A stretch of 64,000 nucleotides of DNA from Butyrivibrio sp. NC2002 (GCF_000702265.1 NZ_KL370880.1:310001-374000); one strand, 5' to 3'. Positions 41,882-52,472 are shown, counted from the stretch's first letter. A program made the numbers and translations. Notes: generated from the letters alone by a model not told the origin.

Positions 41882-43306
41882 ATGGTTATCCAGCATAATA
41901 TGACGGCGATGAACTCTAATAGAATGCTTGGCATTACTACAGGAATGCAGGCAAAGTCTTCAGAAAAACTTTCCTCAGGTTATAAAATTAACAGAGCAGC
42001 AGATGATGCAGCAGGCTTATCGATCAGTGAGAAAATGCGTAAGCAGATGAGAGGCTTGGACAGAGCATCAACAAACGCTGATGATGGTGTAAGCGCTGTA
42101 CAGACAGCTGAAGGTGCACTTACAGAAGTACACGATATGCTTCAGAGAATGAATGAGCTTGCAGTTCAGGCAGCTAACGGAACAAACAGTAAGACAGACC
42201 GTGATGCTATCCAGAACGAAATAACTCAGCTTACAACCGAAATTGACAGAGTTGCAGAGACAACAAAGTTTAACGAGACCTACCTTCTTAGAGGAGGCAC
42301 CGGAAACTATAATAAATATATGAATACACATGATGCAGGTCTCGCCGGAACAATAGCAGACCTGGGAGATTACGGAACATTTACCTGCTACCTTAAGACG
42401 AGTGATGACATAAAGATAGCGGGTAAGATGTACCATATGTATGATAAAACTTCAGATACCATCGGCAAAATCCAGGGTGATATCTCTGATGCACTTACCG
42501 CAGGATCATCTGTAGTAATTAACGGAACAACTTATGTTAAAGCTCTTAGCACATACGATAGTACAACAAGTGTATTTAAGGTTGGTGACCAGGAGTACTC
42601 TCTTGAGGAGTTACAGGCTATGGTAGTTGACGGTGCTCAGGTTCGAACACCTACTACACAGAGCACCAGAGTTGCAGTTGATGCTAATCTTGACAAGAAC
42701 ATTCTTGTATCGACAGCACTTAGAAAGATTGATGATGCTCTTAAACAGGCAAATCTTATAGGTGTAGACAGTAATAAGGTTAACATGGTAAAGGTATCCT
42801 GCAGAGACTTTAATGGTACTCCGATATCAGGTGCAACTAACGGAGAAGCTAAGTATACATTCTCAATCTGCAAGGGCACAGCAAGAGTGCCTAAGGACTT
42901 AGGACTTCAGCTTCACGTAGGATCTGATGCAGACATGACTAACAAGATTCTCATGGACGTACAGGTAATGAATGCCGCTAACCTGGGAATCCAGAACCTG
43001 ACAGTAACAGATAGCCTTGGAATTGCTGCAACCTACGCAATTGATGCTATCGAAGATGCTCTTAAGACAGTATCAGATCAGAGATCTGAACTCGGTGCTA
43101 TCCAGAACAGATTAGAGCATACGATCAAGAACCTGGATAACGTAGTAGAAAATACAACAGCAGCTGAGAGTAGACTACGTGATACAGATATGGCCGAAGA
43201 GATGGTTACATACAGCAAGAACAACATTCTTGCACAGGCAGGCCAGTCAATGCTTGCACAGGCAAATCAGAGTACACAGGGTGTTATGTCACTACTCCAG
43301 GGCTAA
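41882..43306 (+). CDS. Flagellin (copy 2)
   Basis: A 474-residue flagellin, close to copy 1 over about the first 140 and last 90 residues (GYKINRAADDAAGLSISEKM; NNILAQAGQSMLAQANQS) but diverged in the middle surface region, where it has for example NYNKYMNTHDAGLAGTIADLG instead of GYHDKYMAAHDAGLDGTLADLG. Both are longer than the minimal 270-residue flagellins because of this central domain. The start follows GGAGG. It has its own sigma-28-type promoter and a strong terminator. With copy 1 it brackets the glycosylation island, so both are likely substrates. Confidence 0.97.
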   Translation: MVIQHNMTAMNSNRMLGITTGMQAKSSEKLSSGYKINRAADDAAGLSISEKMRKQMRGLDRASTNADDGVSAVQTAEGALTEVHDMLQRMNELAVQAANGTNSKTDRDAIQNEITQLTTEIDRVAETTKFNETYLLRGGTGNYNKYMNTHDAGLAGTIADLGDYGTFTCYLKTSDDIKIAGKMYHMYDKTSDTIGKIQGDISDALTAGSSVVINGTTYVKALSTYDSTTSVFKVGDQEYSLEELQAMVVDGAQVRTPTTQSTRVAVDANLDKNILVSTALRKIDDALKQANLIGVDSNKVNMVKVSCRDFNGTPISGATNGEAKYTFSICKGTARVPKDLGLQLHVGSDADMTNKILMDVQVMNAANLGIQNLTVTDSLGIAATYAIDAIEDALKTVSDQRSELGAIQNRLEHTIKNLDNVVENTTAAESRLRDTDMAEEMVTYSKNNILAQAGQSMLAQANQSTQGVMSLLQG

Positions 43307-43335
43307 TAAATATAAAGCTTTATTCAAGATCAATC

Positions 43336-43366
43336 AAGGCGCCTTTCGAAAGAAGGGCGCCTTTTC
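43336..43366 (+). terminator. Rho-independent terminator after flagellin 2
   Basis: AAGGCGCCTTTC and GAAGGGCGCCTT form a strong stem around a GAAA loop, followed by TTTTC. Confidence 0.9.
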
Positions 43367-43455
43367 ATGTTGTTTATTGTTTTTTTATACATAATAATCG
43401 AAATAACGATTATAATAAAAGACAAGAATATATCTGTGTTTTTTGAGGGGGATTT

Positions 43456-44241
43456 ATGAAAGTTGTTCTTTTAGCAGGTGGTCAGGGTACCAGATTCTCA
43501 GAAGAGTCTGGATATAAACCAAAGCCGATGATAGAGATTGGCGGAATGCCGATCATATGGCATATCATGAAGTATTATTCATACTATGGCTTCAATGAGT
43601 TTGTTATATGTGCGGGCTATAAACAGCACATAATAAAGAAGTGGTTTGGAGATTATTTCTTATATACGTCAGATGTAACTTATGACCTGGCTGATACCTA
43701 CAGCATAGAATTTCATGACATTCGAACTGAGCCCTGGAAGGTTACTGTAGTTGATACCGGCCTTAATACCATGACAGGTGGAAGACTTAAGCGAATTCAG
43801 AAATATATAGGCGATAATCCTTTTATGCTGACCTATGGCGATGGAGTATGTGATGTTGATATAAGGCGCCTGCTTGAGTTTCATAAGCAGCATGGGAAAA
43901 TCGCGACACTTACTTCTGTGCTTCTCGATCAGGAAAAGGGAATACTTGATATCGCTGAAAATAACTCAGTCAGAGCATTCAGAGAAAAAAGGGTTGCAGA
44001 TTCCATGCCGATAAATGCAGGGTATATGGTTCTTCAACCGGAGGTGTTCAGGCTGATAGAGGGTGACAACACAGTATTTGAAAAAGATGTGCTGGAGAGA
44101 CTTGCCGGTATAGGAGAACTTATGTCATATTCTCATAAGGGATTTTGGCAGTGCATGGATAATAAAAGAGAGCATGACGTTTTGGAAGAACTAGTGGCCA
44201 AAGGCAGTGCTCCCTGGATGATCTGGGAAAATAAAAATTAA
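43456..44241 (+). CDS. rfbF: Glucose-1-phosphate cytidylyltransferase
   Basis: A 261-residue nucleotidyltransferase with VVLLAGGQGTRFSEES and KPKPMIEIGGMPIIWHIM at the N-terminus, MLTYGDGVCDVD (metal site) and FWQCMDNKREHDVLEEL at the C-terminus, the pattern of RfbF. It makes CDP-glucose from CTP and glucose 1-phosphate, the start of CDP-dideoxysugar pathways (abequose, tyvelose, yersiniose). The following steps, RfbG and RfbH, are not in the window. The start has GAGGGGG upstream and a possible TATAAT at 43411, within an ATAATCG/CGATTAT inverted repeat. It follows flagellin 2 and precedes an unrelated transporter. Confidence 0.92.
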   Translation: MKVVLLAGGQGTRFSEESGYKPKPMIEIGGMPIIWHIMKYYSYYGFNEFVICAGYKQHIIKKWFGDYFLYTSDVTYDLADTYSIEFHDIRTEPWKVTVVDTGLNTMTGGRLKRIQKYIGDNPFMLTYGDGVCDVDIRRLLEFHKQHGKIATLTSVLLDQEKGILDIAENNSVRAFREKRVADSMPINAGYMVLQPEVFRLIEGDNTVFEKDVLERLAGIGELMSYSHKGFWQCMDNKREHDVLEELVAKGSAPWMIWENKN

Positions 44242-44314
44242 TATTTTTCTGCATAATTTGCATAATTATACTTCCGTAACCCGTAAAAATGTGATATTAT
44301 ACAGAACAAGAAAC

Positions 44315-44349
44315 AAGGGCGTTTCATGATATTCATGGATGCCCTTTTG
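44315..44349 (+). terminator. Hairpin terminator after rfbF
   Basis: AAGGGC and GCCCTT pair at the base, an inner stem with one bulge (GTTTCATG / CATGGAT) continues it, and TTTT follows. It lies between rfbF and the symporter gene. Confidence 0.6.
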
Positions 44350-44384
44350 CTGTATATTGGTTCGGAGTTGGAAAGTGAGGAAAA

Positions 44385-45896
44385 ATGGAAAACTTTTTGT
44401 CGATCGTTGAAAAAGGAAACAGTGCTGTTAACAGTTTCGTGTGGGGATTGCCGATGCTGATCCTACTTGTGGGAACAGGGATTTTGATGACTTGTCTCAC
44501 TAAGTTTTTCCAGATTACGCATTTTAGGCACTGGGTACAGAATACTATAGGCGGAATATTTAGTAATAAGCATATTACTGCGCATACCGAAAAAGAAGAT
44601 ACGCAGATATCCCAGTTTCAGAGTCTGTGCACAGCTCTTGCTGCTACGATCGGAACCGGTAATATTGCCGGTGTGGCAGCAGCGATCGCGGCAGGTGGCC
44701 CCGGAGCGATTTTCTGGATGTGGGTTGTCGCCTTTTTCGGAATGATGACTAATTTTTCAGAGAATGTACTTGGTATATACTATCGCAGACGTAATGAGAG
44801 AAACGAGTGGTGCGGCGGAGCAATGTACTACCTGCGAGATGGTTTTGGTTCGAAGAAGGGATGCAAAACAATAGGTGCTGTTCTTGCGGCATTATTTAGT
44901 GTGTTCTGCATTCTCGCTTCATTTGGAATCGGAAACATGGGACAGATCAACTCAATAGCGGTAAATATGAGTACAGTATTTGGAATACCTAATGTCGTTA
45001 CTGGAATGCTTCTTATGATCCTTGCGGGTCTGATAATCGTGGGAGGTCTTAAGAGAATAGCTACAGTAGCGGAGAGACTTGTGCCGTTCATGGCTATTTT
45101 GTATATTTTGGGAGCCGGTGTAGTTTGCGCTGTTAATTACAAAATGATCGGACCTGTATTTGTTTCGATATTCAAAGGTGCATTTGGAATGCGAGCTGTA
45201 GGAGGTGGAATTGTAGGAAGCGGAATAGCTATGGCTGTTCAATGGGGAATGAAGAGAGGCGTGTTCTCCAACGAGGCAGGTCTTGGCTCATCCGTTATGG
45301 TTCATTCGAGTTCTAATGTCAGAGAACCTGTTATTCAGGGAATGTGGGGCATTTTTGAGGTGTTTACCGACACAATGCTCGTATGTACTATTACAGCGGT
45401 AGCCGTATTATCAAGTGGTCTTGTCGATCTTGATACAGGCGTTGTCATCTCTGATCAGGTATCCACCGCACTTGTAGCAGAAGCTTTCTCAACTGTATAT
45501 GGACGATTTGGATCTGCATTTATTGCTATAGCAATTCTCTTTTTCGCATTTTCAACAGTCCTTAGCTGGAGCCAGTATGGCAGTAAGGGATTTGAGTATC
45601 TCTTTGGTAGAAAGAATATGAAGTTCTATAAGATAGTCTTTGTTGTATTCATAGTATTTGGTGCAACAATGGATCTGACTCTTGCATGGGATCTTTCAGA
45701 TACTTTCAACGGACTCATGGCTATTCCCAACCTGATAGGTGTGGTTTCACTTAGCGGAACAGTTATGAAGATCACATCCAATTATGTAGACAGAAAATTC
45801 CGAGGGAAAAATGTTAAGCCGATGCTATCTGCTATAGACGAGATCCAGATACTCCACATGAATGAGATTTCCAATTATGAAGAGAAGGAGGCCTGA
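44385..45896 (+). CDS. Alanine/glycine:cation symporter, AGCS family
   Basis: A 503-residue membrane protein with about 10-11 hydrophobic helices. The family signature is clear in ALAATIGTGNIAGVAAAIAAGGPGAIFWMW (given here in part) and in MKRGVFSNEAGLGSSVMVHSSS. AGCS proteins import alanine or glycine with sodium or protons. The start follows GAGGAAA. It has its own terminator upstream and about 145 nt before the next gene, so it looks like a single-gene unit unrelated to the glycan genes. The C-terminus ends in a charged cytoplasmic tail. Confidence 0.93.
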   Translation: MENFLSIVEKGNSAVNSFVWGLPMLILLVGTGILMTCLTKFFQITHFRHWVQNTIGGIFSNKHITAHTEKEDTQISQFQSLCTALAATIGTGNIAGVAAAIAAGGPGAIFWMWVVAFFGMMTNFSENVLGIYYRRRNERNEWCGGAMYYLRDGFGSKKGCKTIGAVLAALFSVFCILASFGIGNMGQINSIAVNMSTVFGIPNVVTGMLLMILAGLIIVGGLKRIATVAERLVPFMAILYILGAGVVCAVNYKMIGPVFVSIFKGAFGMRAVGGGIVGSGIAMAVQWGMKRGVFSNEAGLGSSVMVHSSSNVREPVIQGMWGIFEVFTDTMLVCTITAVAVLSSGLVDLDTGVVISDQVSTALVAEAFSTVYGRFGSAFIAIAILFFAFSTVLSWSQYGSKGFEYLFGRKNMKFYKIVFVVFIVFGATMDLTLAWDLSDTFNGLMAIPNLIGVVSLSGTVMKITSNYVDRKFRGKNVKPMLSAIDEIQILHMNEISNYEEKEA

Positions 45897-46043
45897 CCTC
45901 CCAATATGTGGAAAGTTTCAGTTAAAGATATATAAAAAAACGATAAACCGAAGCAAGAGTAGATGTTTTAATGATAAAATAGCAACAAAGGCATATAAAA
46001 TCGGGCATCTGAAAATATTTATTTTTGCTTCGGAGGATATACG

Positions 46044-48185
46044 GTGAAGGTTTTTCTGAAGAAATCAAACTATGACAGCCTGTTACGCGCATTCTTTACC
46101 ATTTTATGTATTGCGCTTAACTTTGTGCTGTCATTTATTGCGTATAGAACCGGTTTCCCGATTTTTTTTGATACAGCAGGTACGATCGCAGCAGCGACTA
46201 TTGGCGGCATTTTCCCGGGAATAATGACCGCTGTCATGTCCAACGTCTTTGGCGCGATCTTTAATCACGAGACTATATATTTTGGCTTTATCAATGCTTT
46301 TATTGCAATGTTTACCGCCTGGTATGCAAGAGAACGTTCATTTAAAAGCTTTAAAGCTGTTACTAAGTATGTACTTATTACCGGAATAAGTGCAGGACTT
46401 ATAAGTGGTCTTCTTCAATGGGGAGCATTTGGAAAGCCTCAGCTTGCGGCTGTGGTTTCATTTATCGATGTTGTTTCCGGTGCTACAGGAATCAATGAAG
46501 TAATTGCTTTCCTGAGTCTCAATATTCTTCTTAATCTGGTTGATAAAATTCTCTGTTTTTTCATAGCTATGCTTATTAGGCATATCCTCCCTGAAAATAT
46601 CGCAATAAGAATAAAAAACAGTGGCTGGAAGCAGCATCCATTGTCCGTAGATGAAGCCAAAAATCTGAAATCTGTCAGTGGAAATCTGAAAAAAAGTGTT
46701 AAAGCAAGAATGGTCTTTATGCTTCTTGGATGTTCGCTTGCACTGACTTTTATCATGTGTTGTGTCGGAATTAATCTGTATTATGAGAGATACAAGGAAG
46801 AAAAGGCAGAAAATGCAAGGCATGCGGCAGAATTCGCTGCTTCTGTTGTTGATGCTGACATGATAGATGAATATATACAATACGGCGAAGATGCTAGGGG
46901 ATACAAAGAAACAGAAGACATGCTCACAAAAATCCGTGATAACGCACAAGGAGTGAAGTATCTATATGTCGTTCAGGTAAGAAATGAGGGCTATTACTGG
47001 GCATTTGATCTTGATACGGATGATGAAGAGGGCTATAGTCCGGGGCTTTTTACCGAGTTGGAAGAGGAGTTTGAACCCTACAGGGATAAGCTCCTTGCAG
47101 GAGAAGAGATAGATACTGTAGAAAAAAACAGTGTTTATGGATGGGTCCTTACTGCTTACTATCCAATAAGAGATGCTAACGGAATATGCAGAGCATATGC
47201 GGGAGCTGATGTTTCACTTACGTATATGACAGGTTATATGTGGGATTTCCTGCTTCGCGTTATTTTTATAATGGCGGGATTTTTCATATTGATCCTGGCA
47301 TATGGTCTGTGGGTAGCAGGGACTAATTTGGTTTACCCGATAAACAGTATTGAGAAGAGCGTAGAAATGTTTATTGAAGCAGGAGATGACCAGCGAAAAC
47401 TTGATGATGCGGTTCGTAAAATGCGTTCAATTGACGTACGCACCGGTGATGAGGTTGAAAAATTATATCGCATAGTGTGTGAAATGGCCATGGAACAAAC
47501 CGAGAAGATAAGAAGTGTCAGAAGACTCTCGGATGAAACCCTGAAGATGCAGGAAGGTCTTATCATTACTATGGCGGACCTTGTTGAAAACAGGGATTCA
47601 GATACGGGAGCACATGTTCAGAAGACTTCTGAGTATGTGCGGATAATAATCGAAGGACTAAAGAGAAAGGGCTATTATGCTGAAAAGATAAGTCCTAAGT
47701 TTGCTTCTGATGTTATTACCAGTGCACCTCTTCACGATATCGGAAAAATAAATATTTCTGACAAGATTCTTAACAAACCCGGTAAATTGACACCTGAGGA
47801 ATACGAGATAATAAAAACTCATACAGTTATAGGTAGAAACATAATTGAAAAAGCTATCAACACCGTACAGGGTGAAAACTACCTAAAAGAGGCCAGAAAT
47901 ATGGCTGCCTACCATCATGAAAGATGGGATGGAAAGGGCTATCCTGATGGCCTGCATGGAGAAGTCATTCCTCTGTCTGCAAGAATAATGGCTGTTGCAG
48001 ATGTTTTTGATGCGCTTTCTTCCAAGAGAGTGTATAAACCTGCGCTTTCCGTTGAGGAAGCACTCTCGCTTATCAGAGAAGGTGCCGGAACGCAGTTTGA
48101 TCCAAAATGCGTAGAAGTGTTTGTTGAGTCGGTTCCGGAAATAAAAGTGGTTATCGGCAAGTATAATCGTGGCAGAAATGTTTGA
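46044..48185 (+). CDS. Membrane HD-GYP domain phosphodiesterase
   Basis: A 713-residue sensor. The first 180 residues hold about six membrane helices, followed by an extracytoplasmic sensing region (about 250-400, with YLYVVQVRNEGYYWAFDLDTD, of the Cache type), another membrane helix (about 405-430), a HAMP-like linker and a C-terminal HD-GYP domain. The metal pair is in LHDIGKIN (His564-Asp565), followed by HHERWDGKGYPDGLHGEVI, so the domain looks active. HD-GYP proteins break down cyclic di-GMP. GTG at 46044 is the start, with GGAGG upstream. It ends 12 nt before the hybrid kinase and likely forms one operon with it. Confidence 0.88.
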   Translation: MKVFLKKSNYDSLLRAFFTILCIALNFVLSFIAYRTGFPIFFDTAGTIAAATIGGIFPGIMTAVMSNVFGAIFNHETIYFGFINAFIAMFTAWYARERSFKSFKAVTKYVLITGISAGLISGLLQWGAFGKPQLAAVVSFIDVVSGATGINEVIAFLSLNILLNLVDKILCFFIAMLIRHILPENIAIRIKNSGWKQHPLSVDEAKNLKSVSGNLKKSVKARMVFMLLGCSLALTFIMCCVGINLYYERYKEEKAENARHAAEFAASVVDADMIDEYIQYGEDARGYKETEDMLTKIRDNAQGVKYLYVVQVRNEGYYWAFDLDTDDEEGYSPGLFTELEEEFEPYRDKLLAGEEIDTVEKNSVYGWVLTAYYPIRDANGICRAYAGADVSLTYMTGYMWDFLLRVIFIMAGFFILILAYGLWVAGTNLVYPINSIEKSVEMFIEAGDDQRKLDDAVRKMRSIDVRTGDEVEKLYRIVCEMAMEQTEKIRSVRRLSDETLKMQEGLIITMADLVENRDSDTGAHVQKTSEYVRIIIEGLKRKGYYAEKISPKFASDVITSAPLHDIGKINISDKILNKPGKLTPEEYEIIKTHTVIGRNIIEKAINTVQGENYLKEARNMAAYHHERWDGKGYPDGLHGEVIPLSARIMAVADVFDALSSKRVYKPALSVEEALSLIREGAGTQFDPKCVEVFVESVPEIKVVIGKYNRGRNV

Positions 48186-48197
48186 TGGAGGACGGCT

Positions 48198-51100
48198 TTG
48201 AGAAACAGATTTAAGATAATTAAATATCAGGCTCTGCTGCTGGCCTTCCTGTGTCTGCTATTTTCGGGTGTGCACGCGGGCTTTGTTTCATATGCGCAAA
48301 ACCAGACTGCGGATGAGATAGAAGAAAACAAAAACGAGTATACAGCATTTGGTGGAGGCTATGCGGCAACAGGCCAGATCAAAAATGTAGGGTACACAGC
48401 TGAAATATATGATGCATCAAATGGTCTGCCCACATCGGATGCGATGTTTTTGCTTGGGGCAAGTGATGGTTATGTATGGATCGGAGGCTATAGCGGAGTA
48501 TTTAAATATGACGGATCGATCTTTGAGAAATATGATACTTCAAGTGGACTTACAAGTGCCAGAGCATTTTTTGAAGACAGCGAGGGCAGAATATGGGTTG
48601 GAACCAATGATGATGGTATTGTTGTGGTAGATGGAGAAGAGACTATACACATCACTGAAGCGGAAGGCCTTCCTTCATCTTCCATTCGCATTTTTGAGGA
48701 AGATAATGACGGGAATGTTTTTGTGGGAACTACATCAGGTGTATGTTATATCGACAAAAACATGGTAGTCCATGCAGTTGATAATGAGAGAATAAACAAG
48801 TCAAGAGTTCTTAAACTTGATAAGGATGCTGCCGGAAGAATATTTGGGCAGACTTCCGGAGGAGCTATTTTTGCAATAGACAACTGCCAGATCACGGAAA
48901 TATACGAAAGCAGGAATCTTAGAATGGATACCATAACTACTATTATGGCTGATCCTGAGATTCCTGGGAAAATATATTTAGGAACAGAGGATAGCTCTGT
49001 ATATTATGGAAAATTTGGTGATGATGCTCTCCATATGATGAATATAAATGTGGAGCCACTTACAAGCATTCACTGGATAAGCTATGACTGCGGAAGAGTA
49101 TGGGTTGCATCAACAAGCAAAGTCGGATACATAAACGAAAATAAGCGTTTTAGTCAGCTATATAACACTCCGCTTGATAGCGGGATAGAGATGATGACAT
49201 CGGATTATCAGGGAAATATGTGGTTTGCGTCATCAACCCGGGGAGTTATGAAGCTTGTAGCCAACAATTTTCTTGATCTTAGTTATACAGTTGGCCTTCC
49301 CGAGGAAACGGTAAATGCTACATTTGAATACAATGACAGATTGTATATTGGAACTGACACCGGTCTTAGGATCATTGGGAAAAACGGAAGAAGAATAGAG
49401 GATGATCTGACAAAATATATTGGAGAAGCCAGAGTCAGGTGTTTTGCTGAGGATAATTCCGGGAATCTATGGGTGGGAACCTTTACTCACGATAAGGGAC
49501 TTGTATGCCAGTGGGAAGATGGAAATGTTACTTCTTATACAACATATAACAATATTCCAAGTGACCAGATAAGATGCCTGTATAAAGCTACTAACGGAGA
49601 CATCATAGCTGGTACAAACGGTGGTATTGCAATTATCAGAGACAGGATAGTTATAAAATCTCTAGGCGCCGGTAACGGCATAAAAAATCCTGTTATCCAC
49701 TCAATAACTGAGATGGATGACGGAGTAATTCTTGCAGGTTCTGACGGAGATGGAATATATGCGATAGATGGTGATGTCATACGCAAAATAGACAAGACGA
49801 CAGGTCTTAAAAGTGATGTGATCATAAAACTGAGAAAAGACGAAGTAAGGGATATGGTATGGATCATCACTTCGAATTCAATAGAGTATTTAAAGGGAGG
49901 TGTGCTTACCAATATTTCTTCGTTCCCTAATACCAATAATTATGACATTTTCTTTGATGAAAAAGACAATGCGTGGATTACTTCATCTTACGGCCTCTAC
50001 ATGATAAATGCAGAAGAACTGGTCAATGATAATATCACAGACTATAGGCTCTACAATATGGCAAATGGACTGCCTTATTCAATAACCGGCAACTCTGACG
50101 GTGCATGCGATAATGATGGTAATATCTATGTCCCCGGAAGAAATGGTGTGATCAAGGTAAATATCAGGAACTATTATGAGCAAAGCGAAAAAGTCCTCGT
50201 AAAAGTAGGCAGTATTTACTGTGATGATACTAAGATCACATGTGATGAAAAAGGTGTATATCGTATACCTGCTTCAAGTAACAGAGTACAGATAGCAGCT
50301 GCTGTAATGGATTATACTTTGATAAATCCGATGGTTAATATGTATCTTGAAGGAGGGCCCGATCAAGGGATATCCATGCACAGAAGCGAACTGACTCAGC
50401 TTGAGTATACAGGCCTTCATTACGGCAACTATACGCTTCATATTCAGATCCTTGACAATGCTACCAAGGAAATTTTGCAGGATGAAGCATTCTCTATATA
50501 TAAAGTCCCAAGAATCCGTGAGTTGTTTGTGGTCAGACTTCTTACGTTTGTAATCGTGTTACTGGTAGGTGGTTTTATAGTATGGAGAGTTATGGGTCTT
50601 ACTGTAATAAAGAGACAGTATGATGAGATCAGACAGGCAAAAGAAGATGCAGAGAGGGCTAATTCTGCCAAGTCGAGATTCCTTGCAAATATCTCACATG
50701 AGATACGTACGCCCATAAATACCATTATGGGTATGAATGAAATGATAATGCGTGAAGACCATACAAATGTGCCAAAGGGATACTTCCTCTCTGTGATCAA
50801 TTATTCATTTGATATAAGAAATGCTTCCGAGTCGCTTCTTGGTCTTATCAATGACCTTCTTGATATTTCCAAGATTGAATCAGGCAAAATGCACCTTGTT
50901 GAGCAGGAGTATGACTCGCAGGACATGGTGCGCTCTATAGTGTCTATGATCAGGACCAGAAGTACTGAAAAAGGTTTGACCTTTGATGTTGTAGTTGATG
51001 AACTTTTGCCAAAGAAAATGTATGGCGATGTCGGAAAAATTAAGCAGATTGTACTGAACCTTCTTACCAATGCTCTAAAGTATACGAGTCTTGGCGGTTT

Positions 51101-52466
51101 TTCGCTGTGCATATCAATGGATGAAAGGCAGGATGATACAGCAAGTCTTAGATTTTCTGTAAAAGATACCGGAATGGGCGTAAAAGAAGAGGACATGGAA
51201 AAACTCTTTACAGCATACGAGAGACTTGATGAAGAGAAAAATAGTGCAATACAGGGAACAGGTCTGGGACTCGATATATCAAGAAGATTTGCGCTACTTA
51301 TGGGCGGAAAATTATGGTGTGAGAGTGTATACGGCCAAGGATCTGAATTTATACTGACCCTTAATCAGAAAATTGTAGATGCATCTCCTATAGGTGTATT
51401 TATTGAGCATGATAAAGAAGTTGCAGCAGGACCGTATGTGCCTAAGTTTATCGCGCCTGATGCTGACATTCTGGTTGTAGATGACAACCCGATGAACCTC
51501 AATGTCATAAAGGGACTTTTAAAAGCAACCAAAGTTTTTGTTACAACCTCAGATAGTGGCGCAGATGCCATCGATAAAATTAAAGATAATCATTTTGATG
51601 TTGTACTTCTTGACCATATGATGCCGGGACTTGATGGCGTGGAAACTCTCCAGATAATAAGGGAGATAAAGCCGGATCTTCCTGTCTATGCGCTGACTGC
51701 TAACGCGGTGGCAGGAGAAGAGTTCTACAAGTCAAAAGGCTTTAACGGCTATCTCTCTAAACCGATCGATGTAAATACGTTAGAGAGAACTATAATGCAA
51801 CATATTCCGGAGTCAATGATGGAGAAGCCGGAGGACATAGAAGCTGTAGAGGAGATAACAGAGATTCCTGAAAATATGAAGTGGATCTATGATGTGGAGA
51901 GTATCTCTGTCGAAGACGGAATCAAAAATTCCGGCGGTGTGTCCGGATTCTTGTTCTCGTTAGACCTCTTCTATGACACGATAGATGAAAATACCAAAGT
52001 CATAAAAGATGCCTACAACGAAGGAAATATCAGACTCTATACTATCAAAGTGCATGCTCTTAAGAGCTCAGCAAGGATCATTGGAGATGCGCACTTGTCA
52101 GAACTGTGCGCAAAACTTGAAGATGCAGGCAATAAGCAAGATATGACATATATAGATGCTAACACCGAGATAATGCTATCCGAGTATGCAGCGTATAAGG
52201 AAAAACTTGCCGGAATCAAACAAGAAGAATCAGATGCTGATAAAGACCTGATCCCAGAAGATGAGCTTATGGATGCATACAATGTGCTTTCAGAACTTGT
52301 TCCGCAGATGGATTATGATTCTATAGAAATGGTGCTTGATAATATATCGCAGTATAAACTCCCGGAGGATGATGCTGCAATATTTGATCAGTTGCCTAAA
52401 CTCCTGAAAAAACTTGACTATGATGCAATGGAAACACTGATTAAGGACAAAATTGCAAGGAGCTGA
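48198..52466 (+). CDS. Hybrid sensor histidine kinase with propeller sensor and HPt
   Basis: A 1422-residue protein. An N-terminal signal-type helix (about residues 8-30) leads to a periplasm-like beta-propeller region with repeated WVGT/GLTS-type blades (about 60-640), then a Y_Y_Y-type domain (about 690-765), a membrane helix (about 773-800), HisKA with ISHEIRTP (His834), an ATPase domain (LNLLTNALKYTS, GTGLGLDI), a receiver with LLDHMMPG (Asp1139), and a C-terminal HPt with KVHALKSSARIIG (His1286). This is the layout of large hybrid phosphorelay proteins of gut Bacteroides and clostridia. The start is TTG with GGAGG upstream. No DNA-binding response regulator follows; the phosphate must leave to a distant partner or act on the HD-GYP neighbours. 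Confidence 0.9.
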   Translation: MRNRFKIIKYQALLLAFLCLLFSGVHAGFVSYAQNQTADEIEENKNEYTAFGGGYAATGQIKNVGYTAEIYDASNGLPTSDAMFLLGASDGYVWIGGYSGVFKYDGSIFEKYDTSSGLTSARAFFEDSEGRIWVGTNDDGIVVVDGEETIHITEAEGLPSSSIRIFEEDNDGNVFVGTTSGVCYIDKNMVVHAVDNERINKSRVLKLDKDAAGRIFGQTSGGAIFAIDNCQITEIYESRNLRMDTITTIMADPEIPGKIYLGTEDSSVYYGKFGDDALHMMNINVEPLTSIHWISYDCGRVWVASTSKVGYINENKRFSQLYNTPLDSGIEMMTSDYQGNMWFASSTRGVMKLVANNFLDLSYTVGLPEETVNATFEYNDRLYIGTDTGLRIIGKNGRRIEDDLTKYIGEARVRCFAEDNSGNLWVGTFTHDKGLVCQWEDGNVTSYTTYNNIPSDQIRCLYKATNGDIIAGTNGGIAIIRDRIVIKSLGAGNGIKNPVIHSITEMDDGVILAGSDGDGIYAIDGDVIRKIDKTTGLKSDVIIKLRKDEVRDMVWIITSNSIEYLKGGVLTNISSFPNTNNYDIFFDEKDNAWITSSYGLYMINAEELVNDNITDYRLYNMANGLPYSITGNSDGACDNDGNIYVPGRNGVIKVNIRNYYEQSEKVLVKVGSIYCDDTKITCDEKGVYRIPASSNRVQIAAAVMDYTLINPMVNMYLEGGPDQGISMHRSELTQLEYTGLHYGNYTLHIQILDNATKEILQDEAFSIYKVPRIRELFVVRLLTFVIVLLVGGFIVWRVMGLTVIKRQYDEIRQAKEDAERANSAKSRFLANISHEIRTPINTIMGMNEMIMREDHTNVPKGYFLSVINYSFDIRNASESLLGLINDLLDISKIESGKMHLVEQEYDSQDMVRSIVSMIRTRSTEKGLTFDVVVDELLPKKMYGDVGKIKQIVLNLLTNALKYTSLGGFSLCISMDERQDDTASLRFSVKDTGMGVKEEDMEKLFTAYERLDEEKNSAIQGTGLGLDISRRFALLMGGKLWCESVYGQGSEFILTLNQKIVDASPIGVFIEHDKEVAAGPYVPKFIAPDADILVVDDNPMNLNVIKGLLKATKVFVTTSDSGADAIDKIKDNHFDVVLLDHMMPGLDGVETLQIIREIKPDLPVYALTANAVAGEEFYKSKGFNGYLSKPIDVNTLERTIMQHIPESMMEKPEDIEAVEEITEIPENMKWIYDVESISVEDGIKNSGGVSGFLFSLDLFYDTIDENTKVIKDAYNEGNIRLYTIKVHALKSSARIIGDAHLSELCAKLEDAGNKQDMTYIDANTEIMLSEYAAYKEKLAGIKQEESDADKDLIPEDELMDAYNVLSELVPQMDYDSIEMVLDNISQYKLPEDDAAIFDQLPKLLKKLDYDAMETLIKDKIARS

Positions 52467-52472
52467 CAAGGA

